This document shows, piece after piece, positions 1-12,644 of a stretch of 64,000 nucleotides of DNA. Position 1 is the stretch's first letter, and every line of letters begins with the position of its first letter. Source of the DNA: Evernia prunastri (taxonomy: Eukaryota > Ascomycota > Lecanoromycetes > Lecanorales > Parmeliaceae); the NCBI GenBank assembly GCA_003184365.1, contig NKYR01000064.1:154076-218075 (forward strand), read 5' to 3'. A program made the position numbers and the translations under genes. The notes beneath the pieces were generated by a model, which ran no database searches, was not told where the DNA came from, and was given only the letters and a program-made list of their open reading frames with translations.

Positions 1-1497
1 ACCTTGCTATAAGCAAGGAATGCGCCGACATGCTAGTGGTCAGAATAAATGGCAGTTCTAGCCGCTGATCCTGGAGAAGTATTAACTGTATCTCTAACAA
101 ACTACAAGTTGCGAAAAGATGTTTGCTGTGAGGCTTGGTCTTCTAATCACATGCTTTAACTTTGGAGACTGAAGATCTTCTATCAGATCAGCTGTTATGG
201 TAAGGTCAATCGTTGGCGTGGTCAAAAATGCTACTTATTCTGACCACCCGCCTGCATGGTGAGCAACTCAGTCCTGTGATAAGCAAAACATCCGCCAAGT
301 GGACAACTTAGCAACTCGAACGCCGATTTTATTTCTCAATGACTTTCAAAAGGATCGACATGGCGACTTGTATGACGAGGACTATTCACACCACCGGAAA
401 TCTGACCTCGAGATGATGCGTCTTGGTCAAGGCTCGAGTATCTGAAAGGCCTCGAGTGAATAACCTTGCTATCACAATGTTATCAATCTAGTTATAAAAG
501 TCGATTTGGCTACAACTTCTGCTCACCTGGCGCATAGCAATTGGCATGGGCTCATCGTGCTCCCACCTGCTAATCTCGCGCATCCCGCGCATAATTTGCT
601 CAAGTTTCAATCTCATATACCCCGACGAAGTTCCCTCAGTTGATATTAGAATAATTCCAAATGAAGATGAAAGGACGGATAAAAGAATCAGGAAGGCCGA
701 GTTTGGGTATTGGTATAGAGAACCGCTAATGTAGGGATGATAACACTACACATGTCAGTGCCTAGGATTATGGGGCTGAGATCATATATTATGGGGAAGT
801 GACAGTCAAATTGCATTATGAGGGTGTGTTGGAGATTGCTGCAGCTACGCCTCTGCAGCCATGAGAGTTCACAGCCTCTGCAGCCTTCGCAGCCTTCCAA
901 AGTCACTGAAGCGATGGAGATTATCTCCGTCACGCGCATACTCATATCAATGCCTATTTGCATGCTCGTTTGCATACCCATTTGCATATCCATTTGCATA
1001 CCCATACCCATATCAATGCCGGGCCATGCGACAGCAAAATATTCGCCACATGGTTTGGGATATATCTTTTCAAAAGGTGTCTCCCACAAATATCCCACAC
1101 CATTCCGAGGCGTAGCTGCAGTACCAAGCACCGCCCATGTGACAAATCAACATAGCTTTCACAGACATCATATACTGGCGAGTAGCCTTCACACCACTCC
1201 ATAGAAAATTAGTCAATACTTCATAAACTTAATCTCAACAATCTCGAACTTTAAAACGACGAGCGAAGCCTCTACTCTACATCGAAATAACTTTTCACCA
1301 GGGCAGTCGGACATGTTCAGCATATGGAACCTCTCACCCCCATCAGACCTCTTTTGCACCCCCGTCGAGCTGGAAGCCGAGCGTGAGCGTGCTCAGGCCT
1401 GAGTATATAATGAATAGGTCAGGTCATTAGTGTCTTCCCTCTACTTTGTCCGGAAACCTTACACTCCTTGAATTTGTAAAACCTTATACGTTTCGCT
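1..1497. other. Region without a supportable gene
   Basis: Both strands carry only short open frames with no recognisable domain and no plausible splice pattern. The frames covering about 690-1200 on both strands are driven by a short tandem repeat (955-1016) and CAG/TGC-rich sequence. The right end should hold the promoter of the P450 relic that starts at 1523. Confidence 0.5.
955..1016. repeat. 12-bp tandem repeat (CATTTGCATACC-like)
   Basis: About four imperfect copies of a 12-bp unit, CATTTGCATACC and variants, run in tandem, followed by shorter ACCCAT units. The repeat gives false low-complexity open frames on both strands. Confidence 0.75.
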
Positions 1498-1522
1498 TTG
1501 ATACGCTCAGGAACTTGGGCCC

Positions 1523-3405
1523 ATGGCTTCACTCGTGGACACTTTGACAGCGACGCTCTCCTGGCTTCCGAGTTTTGTTTTGCTGCTGCTGGGGACTCAG
1601 TTCAGTGTGAGGCAACACTTTGTAACCTCCTAGGCAGGAGGACACTCCCAGATCTGATTGTCATTATGCTCACGACCGTTAGTATTGGGCTGTGTTGGGC
1701 ATCTACAATGTCTTCTTCCACCCCTCTCGCCCGATCCCCTGGACCTAAGCTCTGGGCCGCCTACCGCCTACCCTTCATCATCTCCATGGTGAGAGGCAAT
1801 CTTGTTCATCAAACCAAAGCCTTTCACGCAAAGTACGGCGGCGTGGTCCGTATAGCACCCGACGAACTCTCATTCACTGCTGAGCATGCTTGGCGGGATA
1901 TCTATGCTCATCGTGCCGGCCACCAGAACTTCCCCCAGGTGGCCAGATAGAACACCATACCCAGCCTTGGCACCAAAAAGCCTTGCCATATCCTGAATGC
2001 TAATAATGTCGATCATTCTCGTATCCGCAAGCTATTCTCACATGCGTTCTCAGAAAAAGCTATGGCGGAACAGGAGTCATTAATCCAATCGTACGTTGAG
2101 CTACTCATCAACCAGCTCCGAAAACGAGCCGAGAAGAGTCAAGGCTCTGCTCTTAATATGTCTACATGGTACAGCTTTCTGACCTTTGACATTATCGGCG
2201 ACCTTGGTTTTGGAAAGTCGTTCAACTGCTTACAAGATGCGAAATATCACGCCTGGGTCGGAGTAGCTATGAGTCAGTGTGAGTTATGTTTTCCGAGCCA
2301 TTTCATCCTCATTCATAGTGCATTATGAGTTGCAAGACATGTCGCAGGAGTCAAATACTGCCGCGACATATTTCACGACTCCAAGTTGGTCCCAGAAGAG
2401 ATATGCTGACTCCGGAAATTATAAAGTCAAGGTCGCCACCTTTGCACTCGCGATGCACCATTATTCCCTCGGCCGATGGCTCCTGCAGAATTTTCTACCT
2501 CACAAGTTGTATAGCAACGTCGTCAAGCACAATCAATTCTGCGATAATATGGTTCGCCGCAGGTTGAATCTCAAAGTCGAAAGGCCGGATTTCCTCTCTG
2601 AGGTTTAGAAACATAATGATGAGAAGGGAATGACGATAGAAGAAATTGTCGAGACGTCGAAGATTTTGGTTGTCGCTGGCAGTGAGCCGGTATCGTTCAC
2701 TCTTTCGGGAATCACCAGCTCCTTAGCCGGAAATCCTGTTGCGATGGAGGAAATTGTTAGGGAACGCGGAACTTTCAAAGACGAGTCTTTTATCACTTCC
2801 GGTGCAGTCTGCAAGTTACCATTCTTGAATGCTGTCATTGAAGAAGGATTGCGCCTTTTCCCATCAGCCCCTGATGGCTTCCGACGTGAGATACCCCCCG
2901 GAGGTGATGAAGTCTGCGGGGAGTGGTTACCGGAAGGAGTGAGTCTCAAGTCACCTGCGTCGTGAAACTCTGAGTACCATTCAAAGAAAAGCCCCGCTAA
3001 TGCGCGCCTTTTTCATCTCAGACAATTGTGAAAGTCAGCGTGTGGGCAGCGTTCATGTCCTCCTCCAGCTTCGCTCGACCCACTGCGTTCCTGCCGGAGC
3101 GCTGGCTCGCCAATCAATCATCTTCTCCATCTGAATTTGACAACCACAACCGGAAAATATTCAACCCCTTCGGGCTCGGAGCTCGCAATTGTATTGGCCA
3201 GAATCTGGCTTGGATGGAGCTGCGCTTGATCCTTGCTCGTATGATTTGGAACTTCGATATCAGCCTCCCTACGGACTCACTGAAATTGGATTTGGAAAGT
3301 TGGAAGACATATTGCGTCTGGGAGAAGAAGCCAATTGAGGTGGTACTGACGCCTACCCAAGATGACGTCCTCCATCACAGTCAGATAGTTGAGTTAGCTA
3401 GCTGA
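1523..3405 (+). pseudogene. Cytochrome P450 monooxygenase pseudogene
   Basis: The family oxidises small organic substrates using a haem-thiolate centre at the ER. Seen: an N-terminal anchor (MASLVDTL..., then a Leu-rich stretch) from 1523, the proline-rich hinge PGPKLWAAYR (about 1739-1768), the ExxR motif in EEGLR, PERW, and the haem loop FGLGARNCIG (about 3169-3198). Lesions: a one-base frameshift near 1720-1725 between the YNVFFHP-like segment and the hinge; an in-frame TAG at 1948-1950; an in-frame TAG at 2606-2608. The I-helix motif reads AGSEPV where the family normally has AGSETT/AGxDT, so the usual oxygen-activating threonine is missing. Introns follow the anchor, at 2279-2426 and at about 2938-3024. 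Length and motifs resemble fungal secondary-metabolism P450s, so this may be the relic of a lost cluster. The substrate is unknown. Confidence 0.85.
2279..2426 (+). mobile_element. Introner-like element A (intron of the P450 relic)
   Basis: This 148-nt intron has donor GTGAGT, branch point GCTGAC and acceptor AAAG. It aligns without a gap over its whole length with the 148-nt intron at 17623-17770 of the formamidase gene. By hand count about 109 of 148 positions match, and the stretch CTCCAAGTTGGTCCCAGAAG is identical. The intron restores the reading frame (phase 1) between MSQ and KVATFA of the P450, so the borders are well fixed. Two unrelated genes sharing a whole intron is the hallmark of introner-like elements. 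Confidence 0.8.
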
Positions 3406-6400
3406 ATTGTGCTCCACTGTAACAGCGATAAGCCTCATCTCAAGTGGTAGTGAGCGGACGAGTCTTTACAATGAGGAAAATTCAGCTTTGAGATCGGAGA
3501 ATTGAATTCGTTAGAAGCAGCGTTGATGTTACGATTGATGGTCATGCCAGAGTTTTTCATAATCGTGAATGTTAGCAAGTAGTCGCAATCACTGTTCAAG
3601 CATAATTGTGGAGCATTGCAGCGATGATGAACGATTAAGTACCTTAGCCAACGTGCGGATGGCTGCTACGGCAGCCTACCTGCTCAAACTTCTTCCCCCA
3701 CGGCCTGGCCAAAAGTGCCCCTCTCAGATCTGTGCGCCAAAGCTGTCCGGTAACCGGGAACACTGCTACTAACCTGACGATTGCGCTATACTTCCCCAAG
3801 TCCCGATTTTAATGCTGCTCCGTCTTATACGCTCGGTGCGTCTAAGCAGAAAACTGTACCAATATCTCCGCTTTATCCTTGAGCGAGTACTTCGATCTCC
3901 TCAAAGAGTCAGCAGCAGTAGATGCAGATGCAGCCGAGTATGATAGAAGTCACCTTGCAATAGGCCCCAAGACCATCACGACAAACTATACCCTCGCCAT
4001 ATCAGGCACACAACAGGTTTCATGGCTTTACCTATTGCGCGAATTCGAATGAAGACTATGTCTACAAGAATCAGATACTCGACGACCGGTGCGCCTGAGT
4101 TATCCAACCAGTCTCTGCTCCTTGAGAGCCTCCTACCTTTTAGAACTGACCTACCTAATTTACATGGTCAAGGATACTAACGATGCAGAAAGACAGTACG
4201 CTCAGCCTCACTCGGACTAAAGCAGTCAACTTTTCCTGCTCGTCCCTCAATCCGAGAACAAAGGTAACGAGGTACGGCGCAGAAATACAAGTCGCTTGGG
4301 ACAGTTCCGAGCTCTCGATCACGTTCGGCTACGCTGCTTGTCGTGGAATTCCGTGAGGCCTGCTATCTGGTGTCACAGACGAATAGCCGTCAAAAAACTC
4401 GTTGGAGCCTCTAACAATGATGTCCGAACGTTGCCCTTCTTTGGAACTCAATATGGAGCGCTACCTCGAAAATGAAATTACGAAGCAGTATGGCTCCTAC
4501 ATCAGTTTTAGGTGTAAGGACGACAAGGGAACGCCAATTGGGCCTCTCGCTCTGCTGCCATATGGCAATATTACTCTCACGCGACCTTCGAAGAAGTAGG
4601 CGAGCATTTTCAATGCCAGCTATACACCAAGTCTCTTTCGAACATGGACGGCGCTGGGGAACGCCGTCCTAGATGAGAAAGAAATTGATCCTGGCAGACA
4701 TGGAATCGCCCGTCGTCACTATAAACGGCTGTGGTCGACATTCGCTTCAATCGGTGTGTGCATGAACAAATCCGCTTATTTGACCTCTTTAAATTTAGCT
4801 CATGCAGCAGTGTCAAGAGGCCCGTTGGACAAGGGAAGCAGGCAAGAGGCTGGGAGCAAGTTTGGGAAAGATGGGGGGGCCCATGTGGCTCGTGTTGATG
4901 CCTGGTTCCTTGAGAATTATGCTCAATTGAGTCCAAGCGCGAGCGGTATGCCTGCCATCATATTGAGTCATGCTAGGAAAGCTACACGACGCAGATTGCA
5001 GGGCACCATCGCTGCGGTGCTGATACCGGGTTCTTCTTCGAAATGTTTTGCACAGCAGCAATACAATTGGCGTTCCTCGGGTGATGGCGATGATCTTGAA
5101 TTCCCTGAGTCAATAGGTGGATCTGCTATCTTGTTGCCTCCAAAATTTTCATCCAACTCATTTTCTGCAAGCCCGAGTGCTTAGAGGGAAATCAAGATCT
5201 CCCCAGAAAATGTCACGGTCGACTTTAAGACTGTCGCCATGACTGTCTTGACAGTCATGAACTCAACGACAGGCAGAAAAGTAGAAGGCCTCAACTTGTG
5301 CTCTTCTCTCGGCAGTCGTCTTCCTCGTCCGAGACATCTAGTAGTCGTCGCCAATTGCTCTTCGACTGTTAGATTATCCCTATTTCTTCACGTCGTCATA
5401 TTCTGTCGTGCTTAGGACAGTGTCTTGCCCTAGGTATTATCGACCATTGGCCACAGATTGGGTCACCAACCTCACAGTGGCAAGCCAAGTTCGGTGTTGG
5501 CTTTTTTTTTTCGAAGCTATAGGCCGAGTGGCACATTCACGAGTAAGCAACTGCGGCTTCATAGCGGACACATGTTAGAATCCTTAACCTGCAGCTCCAC
5601 CCAGTCACTGCCATTCATCATCAAAAGGTCTCTGTGTTTCGTAAGTTTGCATGCGCATGGACGAGTATAGTCGGTAGGTCTTCTTCGTGATCCTTCACCT
5701 GATGACTCTAATCTCGATGGATGGTTTTTGTTTCGCTCCTCGTTCCGCCAACTTAGGGTCTTTTTGATATTGTTTTCGTTCTTGATGATCCACCCACGAC
5801 CATCAACAATGCTGGTTGATAGACTCTTCACTCACTTACCCTGTGAAATTAGCGATTAAAAGTCTACGACTCGACGCGATGATAGCTTGCCTCAGTCTTC
5901 GGCGACAGCATACCTCCCACCAGTTACCCTGTGCTTCGATACGATCTGAGTGAGGTATAGGATTCGCTGACTGTGCATCTATGCCTTTCGGACTAAGCGC
6001 GGCTCCCGCGAAGGGGCGTGAGCATAAGCCAGTCCAGTCGACTCCTATTCATACCAGCTGAGGAGTGCTCACAGTGACTGGTCGGTGCAAGTCCAGCTTG
6101 TGTATGGAATGAATTCCAGCCTAATAAAAGGTCTTCGTCACCACCTAGTCTGACCTATACCTAGCCATGGAATGCGCCAAAATTTGTCACTTCACTTGGA
6201 AGAAGGCATCATGTCCACAAATAGAGACCTACCTGAGGGGCTTCTATGCTACAGAGCACCGGTATTTCGCATGCTGATATGGAATCAGCATTGACATTGC
6301 GCCACTTTCCTTCGGCTTGACTCTCAGCTCCGATGTGCTTTTCCCTGACCCTGTGGAGGTTAAAGAGGAATTGGGTTACACAACCTACCGTCGCTTCTGA

Positions 6401-6701
6401 GTGTGGAGATGAAGAACCATGGAAGCATCAAGATTGCCGTGACGTGGGCCGCAGAATCAATCCGTCGAAAAAGCATCTGGAGCTTACTGAATGACTTCCA
6501 AGCGATACTATCTTACAATACTTAGACAAAGCAAGTCTAGATATGGCTGCGGACAACGTATCGTCAGTCTAGGTCTTATGTGCTCCAAACACAAGATTAA
6601 CTCACCTTCTATAACACGCCACCATGAGTAACCAGATGCTGCCTTCGTCCAGCACATCTCCATTGAACCAAGTTTGCAATATAATCCACTTGCAAGATGA
6701 A
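3406..6701. other. About 3.3 kb with no supportable gene, possible gene relics
   Basis: No frame on either strand gives a convincing domain or splice chain. A stretch at about 4390-4740 (+) reads like broken coding sequence, with short open pieces in shifting frames (for example KDDKGTPIGPLALLPYG). It is faintly like carboxymuconolactone-decarboxylase-type proteins, but this is only a guess. Together with the adjoining P450 pseudogene it suggests a decaying accessory locus. Confidence 0.35.
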
Positions 6702-7738
6702 CTAAGAGTTTTGCATACCGCCTCTGAGTGTATGCCAATCTACTCGATCAATCTTTTTGCTATGCCCGGTCCTCCGATCTTGTGATACGGACTCTGAACG
6801 TCCGGTTGCAATTGCTCGCATGATCAAGGTATCATTTGCCCCAGCCATGTTCCTGGCCTTTCCATCCTCCAAAAACCCTGTGAACCAAGACTCTTCTTCC
6901 TCATTTAAAGGTAGACTGATCAACTCGACGCCTCTTGTTGCTCTAACTGCTCCTTGAGAGTTCACATGCACGAATTTTATCAGCTTCTCGAAGAGGACAC
7001 GGTGATTCAGATCGCCTTGTGTCCGGGAGAAGTAGAAGGCTTCTGTGATGCTGACGCGACAAAGGGTCAGGAAGTAGGTCTCAAAGACTTTGCCCGATGT
7101 AATGGCAGGCGAGACAGTTTGGTAGTATGCAATGGGAAGAGTAGCATCGGAAGCATGCCGACAGAGAGTGTATAGTATTTCCTCGGGAAATGTAGGGACC
7201 AGCGACGGCTCTGTGAGATAATCTGAAGCTTTCTTTGCGAGATCTAGTCAGCGGCGCCACCATTAAGACTGTCATGAGTAGTTACCTCAAATTCTAGCCT
7301 GTCCAGGTGCCATATACCGTCGATGAACGTTCTGTATTTCCCCGGCAGGTAAGATGAGCTGGCAAAGTCTCTGGGAGCCTGACGGCTGTATTTCTGAAGG
7401 TCCTTGAGAAGATAGTATAAGGCGGAATGCTTGTGGTGGTCTGGAGAAGAGCTGCTAATGATTTGTTCGTAAAGATGCCTGAGTTTCTCGTGTGATTCCG
7501 CTGGATACGATTTCGAACCTGAAGACGTAAAAACATAAGCGAGGCCACATTTGAAATAGAATCTGTCTCTGATGTAGAACACACCCTTTTGAACGCCCAA
7601 GGCCTTCAAGAGCCGGTCGATAAACAGCTCATTCTCCAAGGAGCGACGTCTCTGTTCAATGTCATTGACCGCGGATTTCTCATATGCGAGATTCGAATTG
7701 TTCCCAAACACGACCTCGAAATCATCGAAATCGTCCAT
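6702..7738 (-). CDS. ELYS-like nuclear pore complex assembly protein
   Basis: ELYS-type proteins join the outer ring (Y/Nup107 complex) of the nuclear pore; the short fungal forms hold only the alpha-helical ELYS domain. Two exons, 7738-7286 and 7232-6702, are joined by a 53-nt intron (donor GTAACT, branch GCTGAC, acceptor AAAG) and code for about 327 residues. Seen: an acidic start MDDFDDFEVVFG, then LFIDRLLKALG and SSSSPDHHKHSALYYLLKD, which match the fungal ELYS consensus IPDHHKQSLIYYLLKD as remembered. The start is the first ATG and leaves only 162 bp to the divergent SMC4 start. The name rests on recalled family similarity. Confidence 0.8.
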
Positions 7739-7900
7739 GACTGTTAGAGAACTATGTTTTGGAGGACGTGCTTTTGCACTTCAGTGTCGTTGATATCTCC
7801 GCAGCTTATAACCGATAAGGCTGACGGGTAAACAAACAAGTCGCGATCGCGACCTCGAGACATATGAAATTTGTAGCAAACTACACAGCAGTCCACCTCA
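7739..7900. promoter_or_regulatory. Shared bidirectional promoter region ELYS / SMC4
   Basis: The 162 bp between two head-to-head start codons must hold both promoters and both 5' leaders. It includes a GCGATCGCGA palindrome near 7843-7852. No TATA box is evident. Co-regulation of the two genes is inference. Confidence 0.5.
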
Positions 7901-10900
7901 ATGGCTACCATATCGCCAACAAGGCCATCGCGGCGAGCTGCATCGCGTAAAAAAGTCGTTGTCGAAGAGTCGGACGATGAAACTATGGGGGGCATGGGTG
8001 GGGGGGAAGAGGATGGGGAGGAATTTACACCGGCACCACAGCGCAGTCCCAGGCGCCAGACGAGACGGAAAACTACGGAAGTGCCCTCGACTCCGCGAAC
8101 TGCAGCTCGTGCTCGAAGAGCGCGAACCGGTGAAAGCGTTGAGCCTTCAGAGATCTTCGACACAGAGGTATCAATTAAGCCAGAGCCAGTATCTCCTACG
8201 AAGAGAGCATCCCCAAGGAAGCGCAAAAGCGCAGCGCCCACTAAAAGAACCCGCCCATCAGTTGCTGTAGACGCACTTACACCAATGCTCACTCCAATGC
8301 CGTCCACATCGCCAGAACCGTCTCAACTACATGGCGCTCCGTTGGCAGACATTACCAGTACCCTCAACGAGCAAGCACCGACAGCAAATAGTCAGAAGGA
8401 GTTCGTGGCTGTCAAGGCACTGGATACGATATTGGAGAAACCAATGGATATCGTCGTAAGATCAAGAGCTTTGGCAGTGCCCCAACAACTAGAGAATGCT
8501 GGCCCCAAGTCGCGAACTGTCATCCAGTATCTCATCCTTAAGAACTTCAAGAGTTATGCTGGTAGACAGGAAGTTGGACCTTTTCACGCTTCCTTTTCTT
8601 CTGTTGTAGGGCCTAATGGATCCGGAAAGTCGAACGTGATCGACTCCTTGCTGTTTGTCTTCGGCTTTCGAGCAAGCAAGATGAGACAAGGCAAAATATC
8701 TGCCCTGATCCACAACTCGGCAGCTTTTCCCGATCTAGATCACTGTGAAGTGGAAGTGCATTTCCAGGAAGTCATGGACCTTGTACGTTTGAAATAATCC
8801 CTGATCAGACAATGACTAACGTCTCGTAGCCAGATGGGAAGCATGAAGTCCGTCCGGATTCCACCCTGATAATCTCTCGCAGAGCCTTCAAGAATAACTC
8901 CAGCAAGTACTACATCAATATGCAAGAGTCCAATTTCACGACAGTAACAACGCTTCTGAAGGAGCGAGGCGTTGACCTTGACCACAAAAGATTCCTTATC
9001 CTGCAGGGAGAAGTCGAGTCCATTGCACAAATGAAGCCTAAAGCTGCCAATGAACATGACGACGGTTTGCTTGAATACCTGGAAGACATCATTGGCACCT
9101 CAAAATACAAGTCTCCAATCGAAGAGTCGGCGACGGAGGTAGAAACGCTCAATGAAGTCTGCACAGAGAAAAATTCTCGAGTCCAACACGTTGAAAAAGA
9201 GAAGAACGGTCTCGAGGACAAAAAGAACAAGGCTTTGGCTTACATTCAAGATGAGAACGAGCTTGCCTTGAAACAATCTGCTCTGTACCAGGTCTACATC
9301 GGCGAATGTGGAGACAACCTCAAGGTGACAGACGAAGCCATTGGGCAAATGCAGTTTCACCTCGACGCAGAGCTCGAAAAGCATCGGGGCAACGAGGATG
9401 GCATCAAGAGCATCGAGAAGAAATATAAGCATGGCGCCAAGGAGTACGAGACCTTGCAGAAAACGACACAGGCCGTCATCAAGGAGATGGCAAAATATGA
9501 CAAGGAGCATGTGAAGTATGAGGAGAAGAAGAAGTTTCTAACAAACAAGCAAACCAAGCTCGAAAAAGCGCTACAGTCAAGTCGACTATTAGGTTCTGAA
9601 GCGAACAGCCTAGCACAGAAGCATTCAGACGATATCGAGCGCAATACGAAAGAAATTGCTGTCTTAGAAAAGAGTATGAGTGAAGAGGAAAAGGAACTAT
9701 CAAAAATTCGAGATGCCTTGAAAGGAAAGACCCAGGCTTTCTCCGACCAGATATGCGCCAAGCAAAAGTCTTTGGAGCCTTGGAACGAGAAGATCAATGA
9801 GAAGCAATCAGCCATTGCTGTCACCCAGAGCGAGCTCGAGATCTTGCGTGAAAAAGCTTCGGCGGGGGCCGTTGCGCTTGAAGAGGCCCAAGAAAAGATC
9901 AATTCTCTTGCGGAAAGCCGTGAAATTAAAGAAGGCGAGATCAAGAAGATCAAGGCGCAAAAGACGCAGGTGGAAAAGGAGGCTGGCAAAGTTCAGGCCG
10001 AGCTAACCAAATTAATGCAGAGCGAACCTGAGATAAGATCACAGCTGTCCGGGGCCCGACAAAAAGCAGACGAGGCCAGAGCCAGTTTGTCAAGCACCCA
10101 AAGTCAAGGCAACGTACTCAGTGGCCTGATGCGACTGAAGGAATCAGGACGGATAGAGGGTTTTCATGGACGACTTGGTAATCTAGGCACAATCGACCAG
10201 AAATACGACGTAGCCATATCTACAGCCTGTCCGTCGCTTGAGAACCTCGTCGTGGATTCGGTTGAGGTGGGCCAGCAATGCATTGATTACCTGCGCAAGA
10301 ACAATTTGGGAAGAGCCAATATTATCTTGCTGGATCGTCTGGCAAAAAGGGATCTCTCTACGATCGAGACGCCGGAAGGTGTACCGAGACTGTTCGATCT
10401 TGTGAAGACAAAGAACCAACTATTCCGTCCTGCTTTCTTCAGCGTTCTACAAAATACTCTGGTGGCGCAAGACCTCGAGCAAGCAAATCGAATCGCATAT
10501 GGTGCTCGAAGATGGAGGGTAGTCACCCTAGATGGGCAATTGATCGATGTCTCTGGAACGATGAGTGGCGGTGGAACTCGTGTTGCCAGAGGTGGCATGT
10601 CATCCAAGCTTGTTGCAGAAACCTCAAAAGAGCAAGTGTCGAAGCTGGAAGTTGACCGTGATCAGCTAGAGCAAGATCTCCAGAAGCACCAACATAAGCA
10701 TAGGGAGCTTGAAGCTTCTCTGAAAGAGCTTAATGATCAGATTCCTCAATTGGAGACGGCCATTCAGAAGACTGGCTTGGAATCAGAGAGCCTAAAGCGA
10801 AACCTAGCAGATGCTCAGCGTCGGGTGAGCGAGCTAATGGCAGCACAGCCAACGAGTAATTCCGACGATGCTCGTATCAATGTCTTGGAGAAGCAGACCT

Positions 10901-12232
10901 TGAAGCTCCGAAAGGATGTCGAGAAGCTACGAGCAGAAACGGCTGGTCTCGAACAGGAGATCCAGGAACTCCAAGACAAAATCATGGAAACCGGTGGTGT
11001 GAGGCTCAGAGGGCAGAAAGCTAAGGTCGATGGCTTGAAAGAGCAGATCGAGACTCTCATGGAAGAGATGTCCAATGCTGAGGTTGCCAAGTCAAAAGCT
11101 GAAAAGCAGAAGATCAAGCACCAAAGTTCACACGCGGATGCTGAGCAAGAGCTTGCTGCTGCCGCCGAGGAACTCGCCAGTCTGGTCAATGAGGTCAACA
11201 AACAGGCCAATGACGCTTCCGCGTCCAAGCGCATGGCAGAAGAAGCACAGGAGGCGCTGACTGCTAAACAAGAGGAGCTTGCTGCTTTGAAACGGGAGCT
11301 GGATGACAAGACTGCTGAGTTAAATGAGACTCGAGCTGTCGAGATCGAAATGCGCAACAAGCTCGAAGAGAATCAGAAGATCCAGTCTGAGAACCAGAAA
11401 CGACTCAAGTACTGGGACGAGAAACTCGGCAAACTGAGTATCCAAAGCGTCAGTGACCTCGGAGAGGAACAAGCGGCAGAAGAATTACCTCAGTACACCA
11501 AAGATGAGCTTGAAGACATGGACAAGGACACTCTAAAGGGTGAGATTGCAATTCTCGAGGAAAAAACCCAAAATGTCAACGTCGAGCTTGGCGTACTGGC
11601 TGAGTACCGCCGCCGCGTCGAGGAACACACTTCACGCAGTAACGACTTGCAATCGGCCGTGACGCAACGAGACACTGCAAAGAAGCGTTGCGATGAGCTT
11701 CGCAAGCTCCGTCTCGAGGGTTTCATGACCGGTTTCAGTCTAATTTCTTTGCGATTGAAGGAAATGTATCAAATGATTACAATGGGCGGAAATGCTGAAT
11801 TGGAGCTCGTCGATTCGCTTGACCCTTTCTCTGAAGGCATCCTTTTCAGCGTAATGCCGCCGAAGAAATCGTGGAAGAACATCTCGAATCTTTCCGGCGG
11901 TGAAAAGACGCTGAGTAGTCTGGCTTTGGTGTTTGCTCTGCATCACTACAAGCCAACTCCACTGTATGTGATGGATGAGATTGATGCCGCGTTGGATTTC
12001 CGAAATGTTTCCATTGTTGCCAGCTATATCAAAGAGCGAACGAAGAATGCACAATTCATTGTCATCTCTTTGAGGAATAACATGTTTGAGCTGGCTTCTC
12101 GGCTGGTCGGTGTGTACAAGGTCAACCATATGGTAAGTCCGTATCCAGTAACATATCGAGACGGTTACTAACATTCGACAGACCAAGAGTGTAACGGTGG
12201 AGAATAGAGATTATATTACCGGCCGAGCATAG
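7901..12232 (+). CDS. SMC4: SMC4, condensin ATPase subunit
   Basis: SMC4 pairs with SMC2 in condensin, which compacts chromosomes in mitosis. Three exons, 7901-8782, 8830-12132 and 12182-12232, give 1411 residues, the usual fungal length. Seen in order: a basic, disordered N-tail; Walker A GPNGSGKS at residues 237-244; a long coiled coil; a hinge around GRIEGFHGRLGNLG; a second coiled coil; the ABC signature LSGGE at 1315-1319; and Walker B LYVMDEIDAALDF near 1339-1351. The segment IEGFHGRLG with the QGEVESIAQMKPKA stretch is typical of SMC4 rather than SMC1-3. The last exon adds only 16 residues (TKSVTVENRDYITGRA), a common fungal SMC4 ending. All key ATPase motifs are intact. Confidence 0.97.
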
Positions 12233-12644
12233 GCACAAGACTGTCTCGTCTGGACTGGCGTTGGCGATGATTCCTGGCCTCACCTTGCAGATACATACGA
12301 TACATATGAAGCGAATGGAGGCTGGGGGTCCGGCATACTGCGAGGGTGAAGCAGCGGCGTCTGACATGACGAATATGCATTGTGTACATAATCATAACTC
12401 GAAGGGTATCAATTACTTTTGGTTTACCTACCAGAAATCATCTTTGCCAGTCTTCGTTCGACAAAGCTTGAGCTGCATGAGTATATGCTATACCTCTTGC
12501 ATCCCCGTCTTCCAAAGACGTAACCTAAGCATTTCTGCATTCCTGGCTTGTGAACTCTTGTCCCCGTGCGTGCTGTCCTTCGCTTCAGTGCTGCATGCTA
12601 GCCTGTTGACTAGTAGTAGGCTGTCCAGTTCACCTTCTTGCGTT

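Noticed and set aside
688..1204. Overlapping frames on both strands with Met/His/Pro-rich repeats
   Set aside because: They come from the 12-bp tandem repeat and flanking CAG-rich DNA; no conserved domain and mutually exclusive on both strands.
4390..4740. Possible carboxymuconolactone-decarboxylase relic
   Set aside because: Only a faint resemblance over a few residues (DDKGTPIGPLALL) in broken frames; too weak to annotate.
7241..7285. Alternative ELYS intron ending at CTAG (7244)
   Set aside because: It would throw the second exon out of frame; the acceptor ten bases further on (7233) restores the ELYS reading frame and has a better branch-point distance.
9100..11726. Several long minus-strand frames opposite SMC4
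   Set aside because: They are mirror frames of the Glu/Lys/Leu-rich coiled coil; SMC4 on the + strand explains the sequence fully.
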